From positions 1,054,001-1,118,000 of the forward strand of contig NZ_UTIQ01000001.1 of NCBI RefSeq assembly GCF_900582625.1: DNA of 64,000 bases, written 5' to 3'. This DNA is from Pseudomonas viridiflava (GTDB taxonomy: Bacteria > Pseudomonadota > Gammaproteobacteria > Pseudomonadales > Pseudomonadaceae). Made by a program: the position numbers and the translations under genes. This document shows positions 34,311 to 45,068 of the stretch, in pieces. Every line of letters begins with the position of its first letter. Positions within the stretch are counted from its first letter, which is position 1. Below the pieces are notes generated by a model, which saw only the letters and a program-made list of their open reading frames with translations, had not been told where the DNA came from and did no database searches.

Positions 34311-36071
34311 GTGACCTTCAGCACCCCAAACGCAGCAACCGGTAAGCGCAAACGACTGCGCCATTCCCTCACCACCATGGCGGCGCTCGTGTCGTTAATG
34401 GCTGCCGGACAGCTCTGGGCATTCAACCTGGACGATGTGGCGCAAAAGGCTAAAGACCTGGCGGCGCAAAAGTATGTGATGCCCAAAAGCAACCTGCCGG
34501 CCGAGTTCAGTGAGATGAAGTTTGCGGATTACCAGAAGATCCGCTTCCGCCCCGAAAAAGCCGAGTGGCAAGACCTGAAAACGCCGTTCAAGTTGTCGTT
34601 CTATCACCAGGGCATGCACTTCAATACGCCGGTGAAGATCAACGAAGTCACCGCCACCACGGTGAACGAAATCAAGTACGACCCCAGCCGTTTCGATTTC
34701 GGCGACCTCAAGTTCGACGCCAAGGCCACCGAACAATTGGGTTACGCCGGCTTTCGTGTGCTGTACCCGATCAACAAGGCCGACAAGCAGGACGAGATCA
34801 TGACCCTGCTCGGTGCCAGCTATTTCCGCGTGATCGGCAAAGACCAGACGTATGGTTTGTCGGCGCGCGGAATGGCGATTGATACGGCGTTGCCCTCGGG
34901 CGAAGAATTCCCCCATTTCACGGAATTCTGGATTGAGCGGCCCAAGGCCGGCGAGAAGCAGTTGGTGATTTACGCCCTGCTGGATTCGCCGCGCGCCACT
35001 GGCGCTTATCGCTTGGTGCTGCGCCCGGGCACCGACTCGGTGGTGGATGTGAAAACCCGCATGTACCTGCGCGAAAACGTGGCGCAGTTGGGCGTTGCGC
35101 CGCTGACGAGCATGTACTTGTTCGGCGCCAACCAGCCGCCGAAAACCCTGAACTACCGCCGCGAGTTGCATGACTCCAACGGCCTGTCTATTCACACCGG
35201 CAACGATGAGTGGATCTGGCGCCCGCTGAACAATCCCAAGCACTTGGGCGTGAGCAGCTTTGCCGTGGAAAACCCGAAAGGCTTCGGCCTGCTGCAACGC
35301 GGTCGCGACTTCTCCCATTACGAAGACCTCGACGACCGCTACGATCAGCGCCCGAGCGCGTGGATTGAGCCGCAGGGTGATTGGGGCAAGGGCACCGTCA
35401 ACCTGGTGGAAATTCCCACCGCCGACGAAACCAACGACAACATCGTGGCGTTCTGGAAACCCGAGTCGCTGCCTGAGGCCGGCCAGCCGATTGACTTCAG
35501 CTACCGCTTGCACTGGAGCAGCGATGAAAAAGCGCTGGGCTCGCAGGAGTTGGCCTCGGTTAAACAAACGCTGCGCTCCACGGGCGATGTGAAGCAGTCG
35601 AACCTGATTCGCGAGCCTGACGGCAGCATCGCCTTTTTGGTCGATTTCGAAGGCCCGGCCCTCAAAGCCCTGCTGGAAGACGCGCCGGTGCGCAGCCAGA
35701 TCAGCCTGGACGACAACGCCAAGCTGATGGAAAACAACGTGCGCTATAACCCGGAAACCAAGGGCTGGCGCCTGACGCTGCGCTTCAAAGTGGTCGACCC
35801 AAACAAGCCAGTGGAAATGCGCGCGGCCTTGGTGCGCGATCTGCCTGTTGAGGTGCCGGCGGCGGTGGATGAAGACCAGGCGCCAGCGGCACCAGCAGCA
35901 GCTCCGGCGGCACCGGCCACCGCCCCTGCGCCAGGCGATGGCAGCGCCGCCGCACCGACACCCGCTGCCGCCCCGGCGCCTGCCGCGCCTGCGAACGACG
36001 TGCCGCCCGCCCCGCCAGCCGTGCAAGTGCTGACGGAAACCTGGAGCAACCAGTTGCCCGCCGATGAATAA
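34311..36071 (+). CDS. opgG: Periplasmic glucan biosynthesis protein
   Basis: A 586-residue periplasmic protein that acts with OpgH to make osmoregulated periplasmic glucans, thought to add branches or assist release. The signal peptide is [18 protein letters not shown] followed by a hydrophobic run ending LWA. Family blocks such as [31 protein letters not shown] and [34 protein letters not shown] are present. The start is a GTG, 6 bases after GAGGAG. The protein carries an unusual C-terminal tail of about 60 residues rich in Ala and Pro. It overlaps opgH by 8 bases. Confidence 0.94.
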   Translation: MTFSTPNAATGKRKRLRHSLTTMAALVSLMAAGQLWAFNLDDVAQKAKDLAAQKYVMPKSNLPAEFSEMKFADYQKIRFRPEKAEWQDLKTPFKLSFYHQGMHFNTPVKINEVTATTVNEIKYDPSRFDFGDLKFDAKATEQLGYAGFRVLYPINKADKQDEIMTLLGASYFRVIGKDQTYGLSARGMAIDTALPSGEEFPHFTEFWIERPKAGEKQLVIYALLDSPRATGAYRLVLRPGTDSVVDVKTRMYLRENVAQLGVAPLTSMYLFGANQPPKTLNYRRELHDSNGLSIHTGNDEWIWRPLNNPKHLGVSSFAVENPKGFGLLQRGRDFSHYEDLDDRYDQRPSAWIEPQGDWGKGTVNLVEIPTADETNDNIVAFWKPESLPEAGQPIDFSYRLHWSSDEKALGSQELASVKQTLRSTGDVKQSNLIREPDGSIAFLVDFEGPALKALLEDAPVRSQISLDDNAKLMENNVRYNPETKGWRLTLRFKVVDPNKPVEMRAALVRDLPVEVPAAVDEDQAPAAPAAAPAAPATAPAPGDGSAAAPTPAAAPAPAAPANDVPPAPPAVQVLTETWSNQLPADE

Positions 36072-38613
36072 GCCAGCCGCCACCACCGTGACCGTGCGCG
36101 AGTACCTGGCGCATCTGCCGCTGAGCGAAGCGCAGCGCGCCGAGCTCAGCGACAGTGCTTCGCTGCAGGACGTGCACCAGCGCCTCGCCGCACAGCCTGT
36201 GGCGGATAGCGAAGCGGCGGTGCATGCCTCGGTGGCGCAACGGCTGACGTTGCTCAGCACCGATGCGCAAATGCTCGACGCCGATGCCGAAGGCCGCGTG
36301 CGCCTGAAGGCGACGCCGCCGATCAAACGCACGCGGGTGATTCCCGAGCCCTGGCGCACCAATGTGCTGGTGCGCGCCTGGCGCACGTTTCGCGGTCGGG
36401 AAAATCCGCCGCGCGCGCCCAAGCGTGAACTGCCGTCGGCGCGCTGGCGGCATGTGGGTTCTGTTCGCCGCTACATTCTGTTGGTACTGATGCTGGGGCA
36501 AACGCTCGTCGCCGGCTGGTACATGAAAGGCATCATGCCGTACCAGGGCTGGGCGTTTTTTGAATGGGACGAAGTGCGCCAGCAAACCATTCTGCAAACG
36601 GTCACCCAGGTGCTGCCGTATTTCTTGCAGGGCAGCATTTTGCTGCTGTTCGGCATTTTGTTCTGTTGGGTGTCGGCCGGGTTCTGGACCGCGCTCATGG
36701 GCTTTCTGGAATTGCTCACCGGGCGCGACAAGTACCGCATTTCCGGCGCCAGCGCCGGCAACGAACCGATACCTGCCGAGGCGCGCACGGCCATCGTCAT
36801 GCCGATTTGTAACGAAGACGTGGCGCGAGTATTTGCCGGGCTGCGGGCTACATATGAGTCGGTGGTGGCCACGGGCGAGGTGGCGCACTTCGACTTCTTC
36901 GTGCTCAGCGACAGTAACGACGCCGACATCGCCGTGGCCGAACAACAGGCCTGGCTCGACCTGTGCCGCGAGACAGAAGGCTTTGGACGGATCTTCTACC
37001 GCCGTCGTCGCCGTCGGGTAAAACGCAAAAGCGGCAACCTCGACGACTTCTGCCGCCGCTGGGGCAGCGACTACCGCTACATGGTGGTGCTCGATGCCGA
37101 CAGCGTGATGAGCGGCGAATGCCTGACCAGCCTGGTGCGCTTGATGGAAGCCACGCCAGACGCCGGCATCATCCAGACCGCCCCGCGCGCGTCGGGCATG
37201 AACAGTTTGTATGCGCGCATTCAGCAATTCGCCACCCGTGTGTACGGGCCGCTTTTCACCGCGGGCCTGCACTTCTGGCAGCTCGGCGAATCGCACTACT
37301 GGGGCCATAACGCGATCATCCGCATGAAGCCCTTTATCGAGCACTGCGCCTTGGCACCGCTGCCGGGCAAGGGTGCGTTTGCCGGGGCAATTCTGTCCCA
37401 CGACTTCGTCGAAGCCGCGCTGATGCGCCGCGCCGGCTGGGGTGTGTGGATCGCCTATGACTTGCCGGGCAGTTACGAAGAGCTGCCGCCCAACCTGCTC
37501 GATGAGCTCAAGCGTGATCGGCGCTGGTGCCACGGCAACCTGATGAACTTCCGCCTGTTTATGGTCAAGGGCATGCACCCGGTGCACCGCGCGGTGTTTT
37601 TAACCGGCGTGATGTCGTACCTGTCGGCGCCGTTGTGGTTCTTCTTCTTGCTGCTGTCCACCGCGCTGCTGGCGACCAATACGCTGATGGAACCGCAGTA
37701 CTTTATGGAGCCGCGCCAACTGTATCCGCTGTGGCCGCAATGGCATCCGGAAAAAGCCATCGCACTGTTTTCCACCACCGTGGTGCTGCTGTTTTTGCCC
37801 AAGTTGCTGAGCGTGGTGCTGGTCTGGGCCAAGGGCGCCAAAGCCTACGGCGGTCGGCTGCGAGTAACCGCCTCGATGCTGCTGGAAATGCTCTTCTCCA
37901 TTCTGCTGGCGCCCGTGCGCATGCTGTTTCACACGCGTTTTGTGCTGGCAGCGTTTCTCGGTTGGGAAGCGGTGTGGCATTCGCCAAGCCGTGACGACGG
38001 TTCCACCACCTGGCGCGAGGCGGCGCTGCGCCATGGCCCGCAAACCGCGCTCGGCGTGGTGTGGACGGCCTTGGTGGCGTGGCTGAACCCGAGCTTTCTG
38101 TGGTGGCTGGCGCCGATTGTGGGGTCGCTGATGCTGTCGATTCCGCTGTCAGTGTTGTCCAGTCGCGTGGGCTTGGGCTTAAAGGCCAAAGACGAGCAAC
38201 TGTTCCTGATTCCCGAGGAATACCAGCCACCGCGCGAGCTGGTGGCCACCGATGAGTACAACCACGAAAACAACTGGCACGCGCTGCACAACGGCTTCGT
38301 GCACGCTGTGGTCGACCCGAAACAAAACGCCCTCGCCTACGCCCTAGCCACCGCCCGCCATCGCCAGGCCGAACCGCTGCAATGGCAGCGCACGGAGCAG
38401 GTGCGCCATGCCCTCAAGGTTGGACCGAAACAGCTGGACGGCACGGCGCGCATGGCCCTGCTGAGTGACCCGGTGGCCCTGGCGCGGCTGCATGCTGCTG
38501 TTTGGGAAAGCGAGCCGGGCGAGTGGATTGAGAGTTGGCGGGAGACGATTGCCAAGGATCCGCATGCACCGTTGTTGCCGCTGCCGGCGGTGGGGAATGT
38601 GGTGTTGGCGTGA
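36064..38613 (+). CDS. opgH: Glucans biosynthesis glucosyltransferase H
   Basis: An 849-residue inner-membrane GT2 enzyme that builds the beta-1,2-glucan backbone from UDP-glucose and passes it to the periplasm. The N-terminal 130 residues are cytoplasmic and polar. Two TM helices follow (around 139-160 and 190-215), then the catalytic domain with [12 protein letters not shown] (metal-binding DAD), [15 protein letters not shown] (the acid/base region) and RDRRWCHGN, then further TM helices. The gene overlaps opgG in the usual two-gene operon. Confidence 0.95.
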   Translation: MNKPAATTVTVREYLAHLPLSEAQRAELSDSASLQDVHQRLAAQPVADSEAAVHASVAQRLTLLSTDAQMLDADAEGRVRLKATPPIKRTRVIPEPWRTNVLVRAWRTFRGRENPPRAPKRELPSARWRHVGSVRRYILLVLMLGQTLVAGWYMKGIMPYQGWAFFEWDEVRQQTILQTVTQVLPYFLQGSILLLFGILFCWVSAGFWTALMGFLELLTGRDKYRISGASAGNEPIPAEARTAIVMPICNEDVARVFAGLRATYESVVATGEVAHFDFFVLSDSNDADIAVAEQQAWLDLCRETEGFGRIFYRRRRRRVKRKSGNLDDFCRRWGSDYRYMVVLDADSVMSGECLTSLVRLMEATPDAGIIQTAPRASGMNSLYARIQQFATRVYGPLFTAGLHFWQLGESHYWGHNAIIRMKPFIEHCALAPLPGKGAFAGAILSHDFVEAALMRRAGWGVWIAYDLPGSYEELPPNLLDELKRDRRWCHGNLMNFRLFMVKGMHPVHRAVFLTGVMSYLSAPLWFFFLLLSTALLATNTLMEPQYFMEPRQLYPLWPQWHPEKAIALFSTTVVLLFLPKLLSVVLVWAKGAKAYGGRLRVTASMLLEMLFSILLAPVRMLFHTRFVLAAFLGWEAVWHSPSRDDGSTTWREAALRHGPQTALGVVWTALVAWLNPSFLWWLAPIVGSLMLSIPLSVLSSRVGLGLKAKDEQLFLIPEEYQPPRELVATDEYNHENNWHALHNGFVHAVVDPKQNALAYALATARHRQAEPLQWQRTEQVRHALKVGPKQLDGTARMALLSDPVALARLHAAVWESEPGEWIESWRETIAKDPHAPLLPLPAVGNVVLA

Positions 38614-39160
38614 TCGCGCGCGGTCAGGCTCCCCTCGCCCGCTCGCGGGAGAGGGGCTGGGGGAGAGGGCTGCGGTCAGCCGCTCAAGCTTCATCTCCTG
38701 AACGAGCCTGGATCCCGAATCGTCGGACCGCCGCCTGCGCGAGGATGACGGGGGTTTGTGCACAGACTTGCGGAGGTCTCACTTGAAACCTCCGTCATCC
38801 TCGCGGAGGCGGGCATGGCGGGTTTTGTGCGTCCTCTTGCGGAGGTTTCAAGAAAAACCTCCGTCATCCTCGCGTATGCGGGGATCCAGAATGTTGGATG
38901 GAACAGCGGTTTTCGTACGGCTCAAAACTCTGGATCCCCGCGAGGACGACGGGAGCTTGTGCATCAACTGCGGAGGTCTTAAAAAAAACTTCCGTCATCC
39001 CCGCGCAGGCGGGGATCCAGAATGTTGGATGTATCGTAGATTTTCGTACGACTCAAAACTCTGGATCCCCGAGTGCGCGAGGATGACGGGGGTTTGTGCA
39101 TCGACTTGCGCAGGCCTCAAGAAAAACCTCCGTCATCCTTGCGCGGGCGGCAGTCCGCCC
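38614..39160. repeat. Cluster of palindromic repeats between opgH and a chemoreceptor gene
   Basis: No gene seen. It begins with a CCCTCTCCCGC-type hairpin (38629-38670). At least four copies of CCTCCGTCATCC(T/C)(T/C)GCG follow, near 38787, 38858, 38988 and 39127. They alternate with reverse copies containing CTGGATCCCCG and a TGCGGAGGT boundary. The spacing of the middle units is about 130-140 bases, so part of the cluster looks tandemly duplicated. Confidence 0.8.
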
Positions 39161-39164
39161 TCCC

Positions 39165-40550
39165 CTACACCAACGCCGACAACCGCACATCCGCCCCCAA
39201 CACCCGCTGCAATTGCCCGCTGGCAGTAAACACCGGCACCGACACGGTGAAGCAAAACGCGTCGGTGGCGCTGGAGCGGTACACGGGGGTGATGTGGCTG
39301 CTCAGCTGTTCAGCCACCGCACGGAACCAGGGCCGTTGCGACCAGTTGCGGCCCTTGCAGCTGTCGCCTTTATCCAGCCCCTGGGCAAACACGTTTTCGC
39401 TCAGCTGCGTGCCGTCGCTGCCGACCAGGTAGAACAATTCAAAGCGCGGATCTCGCATCAACGTGTCGCGCAGAAAGTCTTCAGCGCGGGCGACGTCGCC
39501 GTGCAGCGCCGCTTCCATGGCCAGGCGCTCGACACTGGCTTGCACGTCTTTGTGAATCTGCAAGCGAAACGCACCGAGGCCATCAAGCAGTTGGTCACCA
39601 CTGCGGCGCACGGCTTGGCTGTGGGTGGACACTTGGCCGGCTTTGCTAAGCAGCTCGGCCGCCACCCCGGCAATGTTTTGCACGTCGCCATTGATGGCGT
39701 GCACAGCGATGCCGATCTGTTCAGTGCCGGCGGCAATATGGCCGACGCGCTGGTCGAGCTGGTCCATGGCGGCGCGGGTGTTGCGCAGGTCTTCGCCCAT
39801 GCGGGTCATGCCGTCGCGGCCATCGGCAACAGCGCTGTGCATGTGCTGGCCGGCGGTGCCGAGCTGGGCCATGCCGTCGCGAAAGCGTTCGATAATCTGA
39901 CTGACTTTGCCGGTGGCCTCGGTGGTGTGCCCGGCCAGGCGCCGCACTTCATCGGCAACCACAGCAAAACCTCGACCATGCTCGCCAGCGCGCGCGGCTT
40001 CGATGGCGGCGTTCAAGGCCAGCTGGTTGGTTTGCTGGGAAATGCTGGCGATCACGCCGAGCACTTGGCTGACTTCTTCCAGTTGCCCGACCAATTGGCC
40101 GATCACGCCTTCAAGCTGCGCTTCGCTCGCGTCGATCGCATCCACTTGGCGCAGCACGGCGTCGCCGGTTTGCTGGCAGCTGCGCAAGGTTGCCGACACG
40201 TCGGCCGCCAGCTTCGCCACTTGCGCCGCACCCGGCACCAGCTCGCTGTCGAGGGTGGTGCTGACCTCTTCGCTAGCGCTGGCGATCAGCTCCGAGGCTT
40301 GCGCCAGGCGCTGGCCGCTGACCTCGGTTTCGCTGGCGATGCGCGCCAGTTCGGGGGCGTGGGCGGCAATGTCGACAGATGCGGCGAGGCTGTCGCCCAA
40401 GCGTTTATGCAGGGTCTGGGCGAAGTGGTTGAGGCGAGTATTGATGGGCTGCGCAGCGGACAATTGACTGGTCAGGTCAAGGTTGTCCACCAGCAAGCTC
40501 AAGGCGCCGTCGTCTTCTGCTCGACGGGCTTTGGTGCGCATTAGCAACAT
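39165..40550 (-). CDS. Soluble methyl-accepting chemotaxis protein with C-terminal sensor domain
   Basis: A 461-residue chemoreceptor with no TM helix. The signalling hairpin is in the first two thirds, with the tip [37 protein letters not shown] around residues 180-215. The last 130 residues look like a Cache/PDC-type sensor ([48 protein letters not shown]). I chose the ATG at 40550 because GGGAG lies upstream. A sensor placed after the signalling domain, in a cytoplasmic protein, is the reverse of the usual order. Confidence 0.85.
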   Translation of the reverse strand: MLLMRTKARRAEDDGALSLLVDNLDLTSQLSAAQPINTRLNHFAQTLHKRLGDSLAASVDIAAHAPELARIASETEVSGQRLAQASELIASASEEVSTTLDSELVPGAAQVAKLAADVSATLRSCQQTGDAVLRQVDAIDASEAQLEGVIGQLVGQLEEVSQVLGVIASISQQTNQLALNAAIEAARAGEHGRGFAVVADEVRRLAGHTTEATGKVSQIIERFRDGMAQLGTAGQHMHSAVADGRDGMTRMGEDLRNTRAAMDQLDQRVGHIAAGTEQIGIAVHAINGDVQNIAGVAAELLSKAGQVSTHSQAVRRSGDQLLDGLGAFRLQIHKDVQASVERLAMEAALHGDVARAEDFLRDTLMRDPRFELFYLVGSDGTQLSENVFAQGLDKGDSCKGRNWSQRPWFRAVAEQLSSHITPVYRSSATDAFCFTVSVPVFTASGQLQRVLGADVRLSALV

Positions 40551-40701
40551 AGTTGTGTTCTCCCTGTTAGACACAGGGTCGTGCAAGCACAGTGCCACTA
40601 CGCTAACGCCGAATTCTTTGGCTTACGCTCAAGCACGGGCCTTGCGCCTGCCCCGTTTTAAAAACCAACGCTGGAAACGGGGCTCGTTTTGGTGCGAACG
40701 G

Positions 40702-41085
40702 TTACGCCGGCAGGCGCCGGAAACCGACATAGGCCAACAGCGCCGACGCCGCTTCATAACTCAGGGCGTAAAAGTTGAAGGTCTGGCCAATAAGGCCGTC
40801 GAGGTACAAACCGGCGATGCGGCCCAGTGCAAGTGCGGCGAACAGCAGCGTGAGCAAGCTGAGCGCCGGTCGCCAATACGCAGGGCGAAAGGCGGCAGAC
40901 AACAGAAACACCCCCAGCCCCAGCTGCAAGGCGCCGTAGTAGGCGCGCACATCCACCACCGCAGCGGTTTGCATCAGCAGCATGCCGGTGAGGTTGGCCA
41001 TTTCTTGCGGGTACACGAAATACGCCACGCCAAACCCACCCAATACCAGGGCCTGAAGCAGCAGAAACACACGGGCAAACAGCAT
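40702..41085 (-). CDS. Small four-helix membrane protein (DUF4345-like)
   Basis: A 127-residue protein made mostly of four hydrophobic helices (LFARVFLLLQALVLGGFGVAYFVYP at the N-terminus). It resembles DUF4345 proteins, whose function is unknown. I chose the ATG at 41085, where the first helix begins and GGAG lies upstream; the frame is open for 39 more codons of unlike composition. Confidence 0.68.
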   Translation of the reverse strand: MLFARVFLLLQALVLGGFGVAYFVYPQEMANLTGMLLMQTAAVVDVRAYYGALQLGLGVFLLSAAFRPAYWRPALSLLTLLFAALALGRIAGLYLDGLIGQTFNFYALSYEAASALLAYVGFRRLPA

Positions 41086-41249
41086 CGGAACGCTCCAGCG
41101 TTTGGGGAAGGCTGCAGGATAGTCGTTCTGCCGGAAGGAAACGTAGGCGCCTTGCTGTCCTTCTGACATATCTATAAACAGCGACCCACTTAGGCCCCGC
41201 ATGACCAGCGGCTATGCTGCATGGCACTTTTAACCGTGGAGTCACCCTC

Positions 41250-41684
41250 ATGCGCCGTTTTGCTCTCGCTTCTCTTTTGTTCGCCGGCACCCTGCAGGCC
41301 GCCGAGCCCATCGCTATCGATGTTCACCGCGACGCCAATTGCGGTTGCTGCAAAGCCTGGATCAGCCATTTGGAAACCAACGGCTTCAAAGTCACCGACC
41401 ATGTGGAAACCGACATGAGCGCGGTCAAAACCCGCCTCGGCGTTCCCCACAAGCTCGGCAGCTGTCACACCGGCGTTATCGACGGCAAGTTTGTCGAAGG
41501 CCACGTGCCTGCCAGCGACATCCTCAAACTGCGCGCTCGCGCGGATTTGATCGGCGCCGCAGCGCCCGGTATGCCAATGGGATCACCAGGGATGGAACAT
41601 GGCGACGTTCGTGATGCCTATGATGTGATCGGTGTGCAGAGTAATGGCGCCGAGCAGGTGCTGACCCACTACGACGGCAAGTGA
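41250..41684 (+). CDS. Periplasmic DUF411 metal-binding protein
   Basis: A 144-residue protein of the DUF411 (CopG-like) family. A signal peptide (MRRFALASLLFAGTLQAAE) precedes the characteristic DANCGCCKAWISHLETNGF, where three cysteines form the expected metal site, and KLGSCHTGVIDGKFVEGHVP. A methionine/histidine-rich segment (PGMPMGSPGMEH) near the C-terminus could also bind copper. Such proteins are often near copper resistance genes, but none is seen here. Confidence 0.83.
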   Translation: MRRFALASLLFAGTLQAAEPIAIDVHRDANCGCCKAWISHLETNGFKVTDHVETDMSAVKTRLGVPHKLGSCHTGVIDGKFVEGHVPASDILKLRARADLIGAAAPGMPMGSPGMEHGDVRDAYDVIGVQSNGAEQVLTHYDGK

Positions 41685-41757
41685 TGTAACAGACCGTCGG
41701 CCTGGCGCGAGCACCTTTAACTGGCAACACTCAAGCGCCACACAAAGGAGAAACACC

Positions 41758-42642
41758 ATGCTCTGGAAGAAAGGCCGACGCAGCGACAACGTAGTGGATG
41801 CCCGCGACAGCGGTGGTGGTGGTGGCGGTATGCGCATCGGCGGCGGCAAAGGCCTGAGCCTCGGTGCCGTGGCGATCATCGTGGTGTTTGGGCTGGTTAC
41901 CGGCCAAGACCCCATGCAAATTCTCGGGCAACTGGCCAACCAGGCTGGCGTGTCCACCGCCCCCAGCCAAACCGAAGGCCACGCGCCGCCGGCCAACGAT
42001 GAACAAGCCGAGTTCGTGCGCTCGGTACTCGGCGACACCGAAGACACCTGGCGCGCCATCTTCCAACAAGCCGGCAAGCAGTATCAGGACCCCACCCTGG
42101 TGCTGTTTCGCGGCGGCGTGAACTCCGCCTGTGGCTTCGCCGATTCAGCCACCGGGCCGTTTTATTGCCCAGGCGACCATCAGGTCTATCTCGACCTCGA
42201 TTTCTTCAAAGAAATGGCTCAACGCTTCTCCGCCGCTGGCGATTTCGCCCAGGCTTACGTGATCGCTCACGAGGTCGACCACCATGTGCAAACACTGTTG
42301 GGCGTGTCGGCCAAGGTCGACAGCGCACGGCAGAGCGGCGCCAAGATGGAAGGCGCCAATGGCTTGCTGGTCCGCCAGGAATTGCAAGCCGACTGTCTGG
42401 CGGGCGTGTGGGCATTTCATGCGCAGCAACGCTTGAATTGGCTGGAACCCGGTGACCTTGAAGAAGCCCTGAATGCGGCGAACGCGATTGGCGATGACCG
42501 TTTACAGCAGCAGTCACGCGGGCGCGTGGTGCCGGACTCGTTTACCCATGGCACGTCGCAGCAGCGAGTGCGTTGGTTTAAGGCGGGGTATGAAGGCGGC
42601 AAGGTGAGTGGGTGCGATACGTTTAAGGCGACGACGCTGTAG
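41758..42642 (+). CDS. YpfJ-type neutral zinc metallopeptidase
   Basis: A 294-residue membrane-anchored protein of the YpfJ/KPN_00809 family. After a polar, glycine-rich N-terminus, one TM helix lies at about residues 33-50. The external domain has the zinc motif HEVDHH (consensus in relatives, as I recall, HEVGHH) and a later LQADCLAGVWA segment that supplies the third ligand. Substrate unknown. The Gly-to-Asp change lies inside HExxH but not at a ligand. Confidence 0.87.
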   Translation: MLWKKGRRSDNVVDARDSGGGGGGMRIGGGKGLSLGAVAIIVVFGLVTGQDPMQILGQLANQAGVSTAPSQTEGHAPPANDEQAEFVRSVLGDTEDTWRAIFQQAGKQYQDPTLVLFRGGVNSACGFADSATGPFYCPGDHQVYLDLDFFKEMAQRFSAAGDFAQAYVIAHEVDHHVQTLLGVSAKVDSARQSGAKMEGANGLLVRQELQADCLAGVWAFHAQQRLNWLEPGDLEEALNAANAIGDDRLQQQSRGRVVPDSFTHGTSQQRVRWFKAGYEGGKVSGCDTFKATTL

Positions 42643-43039
42643 GTTGGAATGGTTAACAAGCATCGTCCTTGCAGGAGCGAGCTTGCTCGCGAACCCCTGC
42701 AAACGGCGATCACCAGACAAACCGCGTCTCCCCCCCCTTCGCGAGCAAGCTCGCTCCTACCGATTGCACAACCTGTAGGAGCGGCTTCAGCCGCGATGCT
42801 CTACCGCCAGTCGCGACAAAGCCAGCGGCGTCACTACCTTAAACCTCCCCGCCACGGCCATTACCAGAGACGATTCACCCAACTTTCCGAGCCTGCCGGT
42901 GGTCATCATCTTGCGTCTGGAAAATGACCGTCCGGTCGAGGTAAAACCCTGAAAACCGACGCCAGCAAAACGCCGCTAGCAAGCGCAACGAAAGCAGCTA
43001 ATATGCCTGATCGTCGTAGCTGTCCGGGGTGTTCAAGCC
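42643..43039. other. 397-base gap with REP units and a possible promoter
   Basis: No gene seen. REP units occupy 42671-42797. The remaining part is less repetitive and holds a TAATAT hexamer at 42999-43004 that could be a -10 for the histidine kinase gene; the -35 is unclear. Confidence 0.5.
42671..42797. repeat. Three REP units
   Basis: An inverted pair of GGAGCGAGCTTGCTCGCGAA elements (42671-42693 and 42739-42760) is followed by a single GTAGGAGCGGCTTCAGCCGC unit (42775-42797). Confidence 0.88.
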
Positions 43040-44158
43040 ATGCGTCTTGCCGAGTTTATCGTCGCCACCGTTGACCGCATCGTCGATGAATGGGAGGCCT
43101 TTGCCATGACCATTCGTCCCGCTGCCGACAGCATGAATAAGGTCGAACTGCGCGACCATGCCAAGGCCATTCTGCTGGCCGCCGCGCGCGACATGAACAC
43201 CGCGCAAACGCGCATGGAAAGCGCGGCCAAAGCCATGGGCGAAGGGCCGGACAAAACCCCGAGCCTTGACGTAGCGGCCGCCAGCCACGGCGAGCTGCGC
43301 CATCAGGTCGGCTTTGACCTGGTGCAAATGACGTCCGAATTCCGCCATCTGCGCGCCAGTGTTATCCGTTTGTGGACCGACAGCCTGGTGCAGATGGAAC
43401 TGGTGCACATGCGCGACCTGATCCGCTTTAACGAAGCCATCGACGAAGCGCTGGCCGAATCCACGGCCGCCTACGCCGAGCAGGTCAATCACTCCCGCGA
43501 TATTTTCCTGGCCATTCTTGGCCACGACCTGCGCGCGCCGTTGCAGGCGGTGAGCATGTCCAGCGAATTGCTGGCCAGCAAGCAGGGCCTGGACGACAAA
43601 GCCCGCAGCCATGTACAGCGCATCCGCAACAGCACCCGGCACATGAGCGGCATGGTTAACGACCTGTTGGAATTCGTGCGCAGCCGACTGGGCAACAGCC
43701 TGCCCATCGTGCGCTCGCCCGTCGACATGAGCCTGTTGTGCCAGGCCGCTATCGACGAAGCCAGCGCCGGCCAGCCGCTGAGCGACCTGCGTTTTGAAGT
43801 AAGCGGTGAAACCGAGGGCGAATGGGATCAGGGCCGGATTGAACAGCTGCTGCAAAACTTGATCGGCAACGCCCTGCAACACGGCGCCAGCAATCTGCCG
43901 ATCACCGTGCGCCTGCTCGGTGAAACCGACAGCGTGACCCTGGTGGTGCACAACCAGGGCGAGCCCATTCTGGAAAGCGCCATCTCCACCATCTTCTTCC
44001 CGCTCGTGCGCAGCACCAGCGACCGCGCCGGCGAAACCAGCCTGGGTCTGGGCTTGTTCATCGTCAACGAAGTGGTGCTCGCCCACGGCGGCACCGTCAA
44101 CGTGAGCTCCAACCACGAAGACGGCACCACATTCACGGTGATGTTACCCAAGCGTTGA
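43040..44158 (+). CDS. Soluble sensor histidine kinase with RsbRD-like N-terminus
   Basis: A 372-residue kinase without TM helices. The first 140 residues are helical (FIVATVDRIVDEWEAF.., QVGFDLVQMTSEFRHLRASVIRLW) and resemble the RsbRD/RsbT co-antagonist N-terminal domain. HisKA follows with ILGHDLRAPLQAV, then HATPase_c with NLIGNALQHGA and the glycine motif SLGLGLFIVNEVVLAHGG. No response regulator gene is next to it, so its partner must lie elsewhere. Confidence 0.87.
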   Translation: MRLAEFIVATVDRIVDEWEAFAMTIRPAADSMNKVELRDHAKAILLAAARDMNTAQTRMESAAKAMGEGPDKTPSLDVAAASHGELRHQVGFDLVQMTSEFRHLRASVIRLWTDSLVQMELVHMRDLIRFNEAIDEALAESTAAYAEQVNHSRDIFLAILGHDLRAPLQAVSMSSELLASKQGLDDKARSHVQRIRNSTRHMSGMVNDLLEFVRSRLGNSLPIVRSPVDMSLLCQAAIDEASAGQPLSDLRFEVSGETEGEWDQGRIEQLLQNLIGNALQHGASNLPITVRLLGETDSVTLVVHNQGEPILESAISTIFFPLVRSTSDRAGETSLGLGLFIVNEVVLAHGGTVNVSSNHEDGTTFTVMLPKR

Positions 44159-44162
44159 GCGC

Positions 44163-45068
44163 TTACGGCGCCATCACCGGCGCGCCATAGCCGGCGGAAA
44201 ACAGCAGGCCCAACACCACGGGCATAACCGCCGCACTTCCCAGATTGCCGATCAATACCATCGACGCCACTTTGTGCGGGTCGCGGTGGTATTGCTCGGC
44301 GAGCATGTAGTTGAGTACCGCTGGCGGCAGCGCAGCGAACACCCACAGGCAGGCCAGTTGCAGGCCTTGCAGGTCGAGCAGTTGGATAAGTGGCCAGGCG
44401 AGAATCAAGCCACTCGCAGGGCAGGCAATCGCGCCGAGCAGGCCGATTTTCCAGGCGCTGAAGTCCACGTCCAGCATGCGAACGCCAAGGGCGAAGAGCA
44501 TCAGCGGAACGCTGGTGGTGCCCAGCATGGTCGCTGACTCAAGCAGCCAATGCGGCAGGTGCAGACCGCTCAGGTTGATGGCCAAACCAGCGATAGTCGC
44601 CAGCACCACGGGAATCCGGTACAGGCGCCACAGCGGCGTGGCGGGGTCGAGCATGCGCAGGCCGACGGTGAAGTGCAGCAGCATTTCCACGATAAACAGC
44701 ACCACGGCTGCCGGCAGCGCTTTCTCGCCGAATGCCAGGGCCATCAGTGGCAAGCCCATGTTGCCGGTGTTGCTGAACATCATCGGCGGTAGAAAGGTGC
44801 GCAGGTCCAGCTTCAGCCAGCGCGCAAACGGCCACAGCACCAGGCCCGAGCCCAACACAATCCCCGCCCCGGCGAGCGCCAGGCTGGCGTAGTCCTGCAG
44901 CGCCGCCTTGCTGTCGGCCAGCACGGCGAATACCAGCAGCGGCACCAGCAATTCCATGTTCAGGGTGTTAAGGCCGCGCATGTCGGGTTTGCGCAAATGG
45001 CCGTACAGCGCACCGCAGCCGGTGATCAAAAACACCGGCATCAGGGTTGAGAGAATCTGGGAAAACAT
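44163..45068 (-). CDS. AEC family transporter
   Basis: A 301-residue membrane protein with about ten TM helices, of the auxin efflux carrier family that in bacteria includes malonate and other small-acid carriers. The opening MFSQILSTLMPVFLITGCGALYG and the PPMMFSNTGNMGLPLM segment (helix-break NTGN motif) are typical. I chose the ATG at 45068 because GGAG lies upstream. The end is 4 bases from the convergent kinase stop. Substrate unknown. Confidence 0.85.
   Translation of the reverse strand: MFSQILSTLMPVFLITGCGALYGHLRKPDMRGLNTLNMELLVPLLVFAVLADSKAALQDYASLALAGAGIVLGSGLVLWPFARWLKLDLRTFLPPMMFSNTGNMGLPLMALAFGEKALPAAVVLFIVEMLLHFTVGLRMLDPATPLWRLYRIPVVLATIAGLAINLSGLHLPHWLLESATMLGTTSVPLMLFALGVRMLDVDFSAWKIGLLGAIACPASGLILAWPLIQLLDLQGLQLACLWVFAALPPAVLNYMLAEQYHRDPHKVASMVLIGNLGSAAVMPVVLGLLFSAGYGAPVMAP

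Noticed and set aside
33890..34345. A 151-codon rightward frame across the opgG upstream region
   Set aside because: Arg/Ala-rich composition typical of non-coding high-GC DNA, no ribosome site, and it overlaps the start of opgG in another frame.
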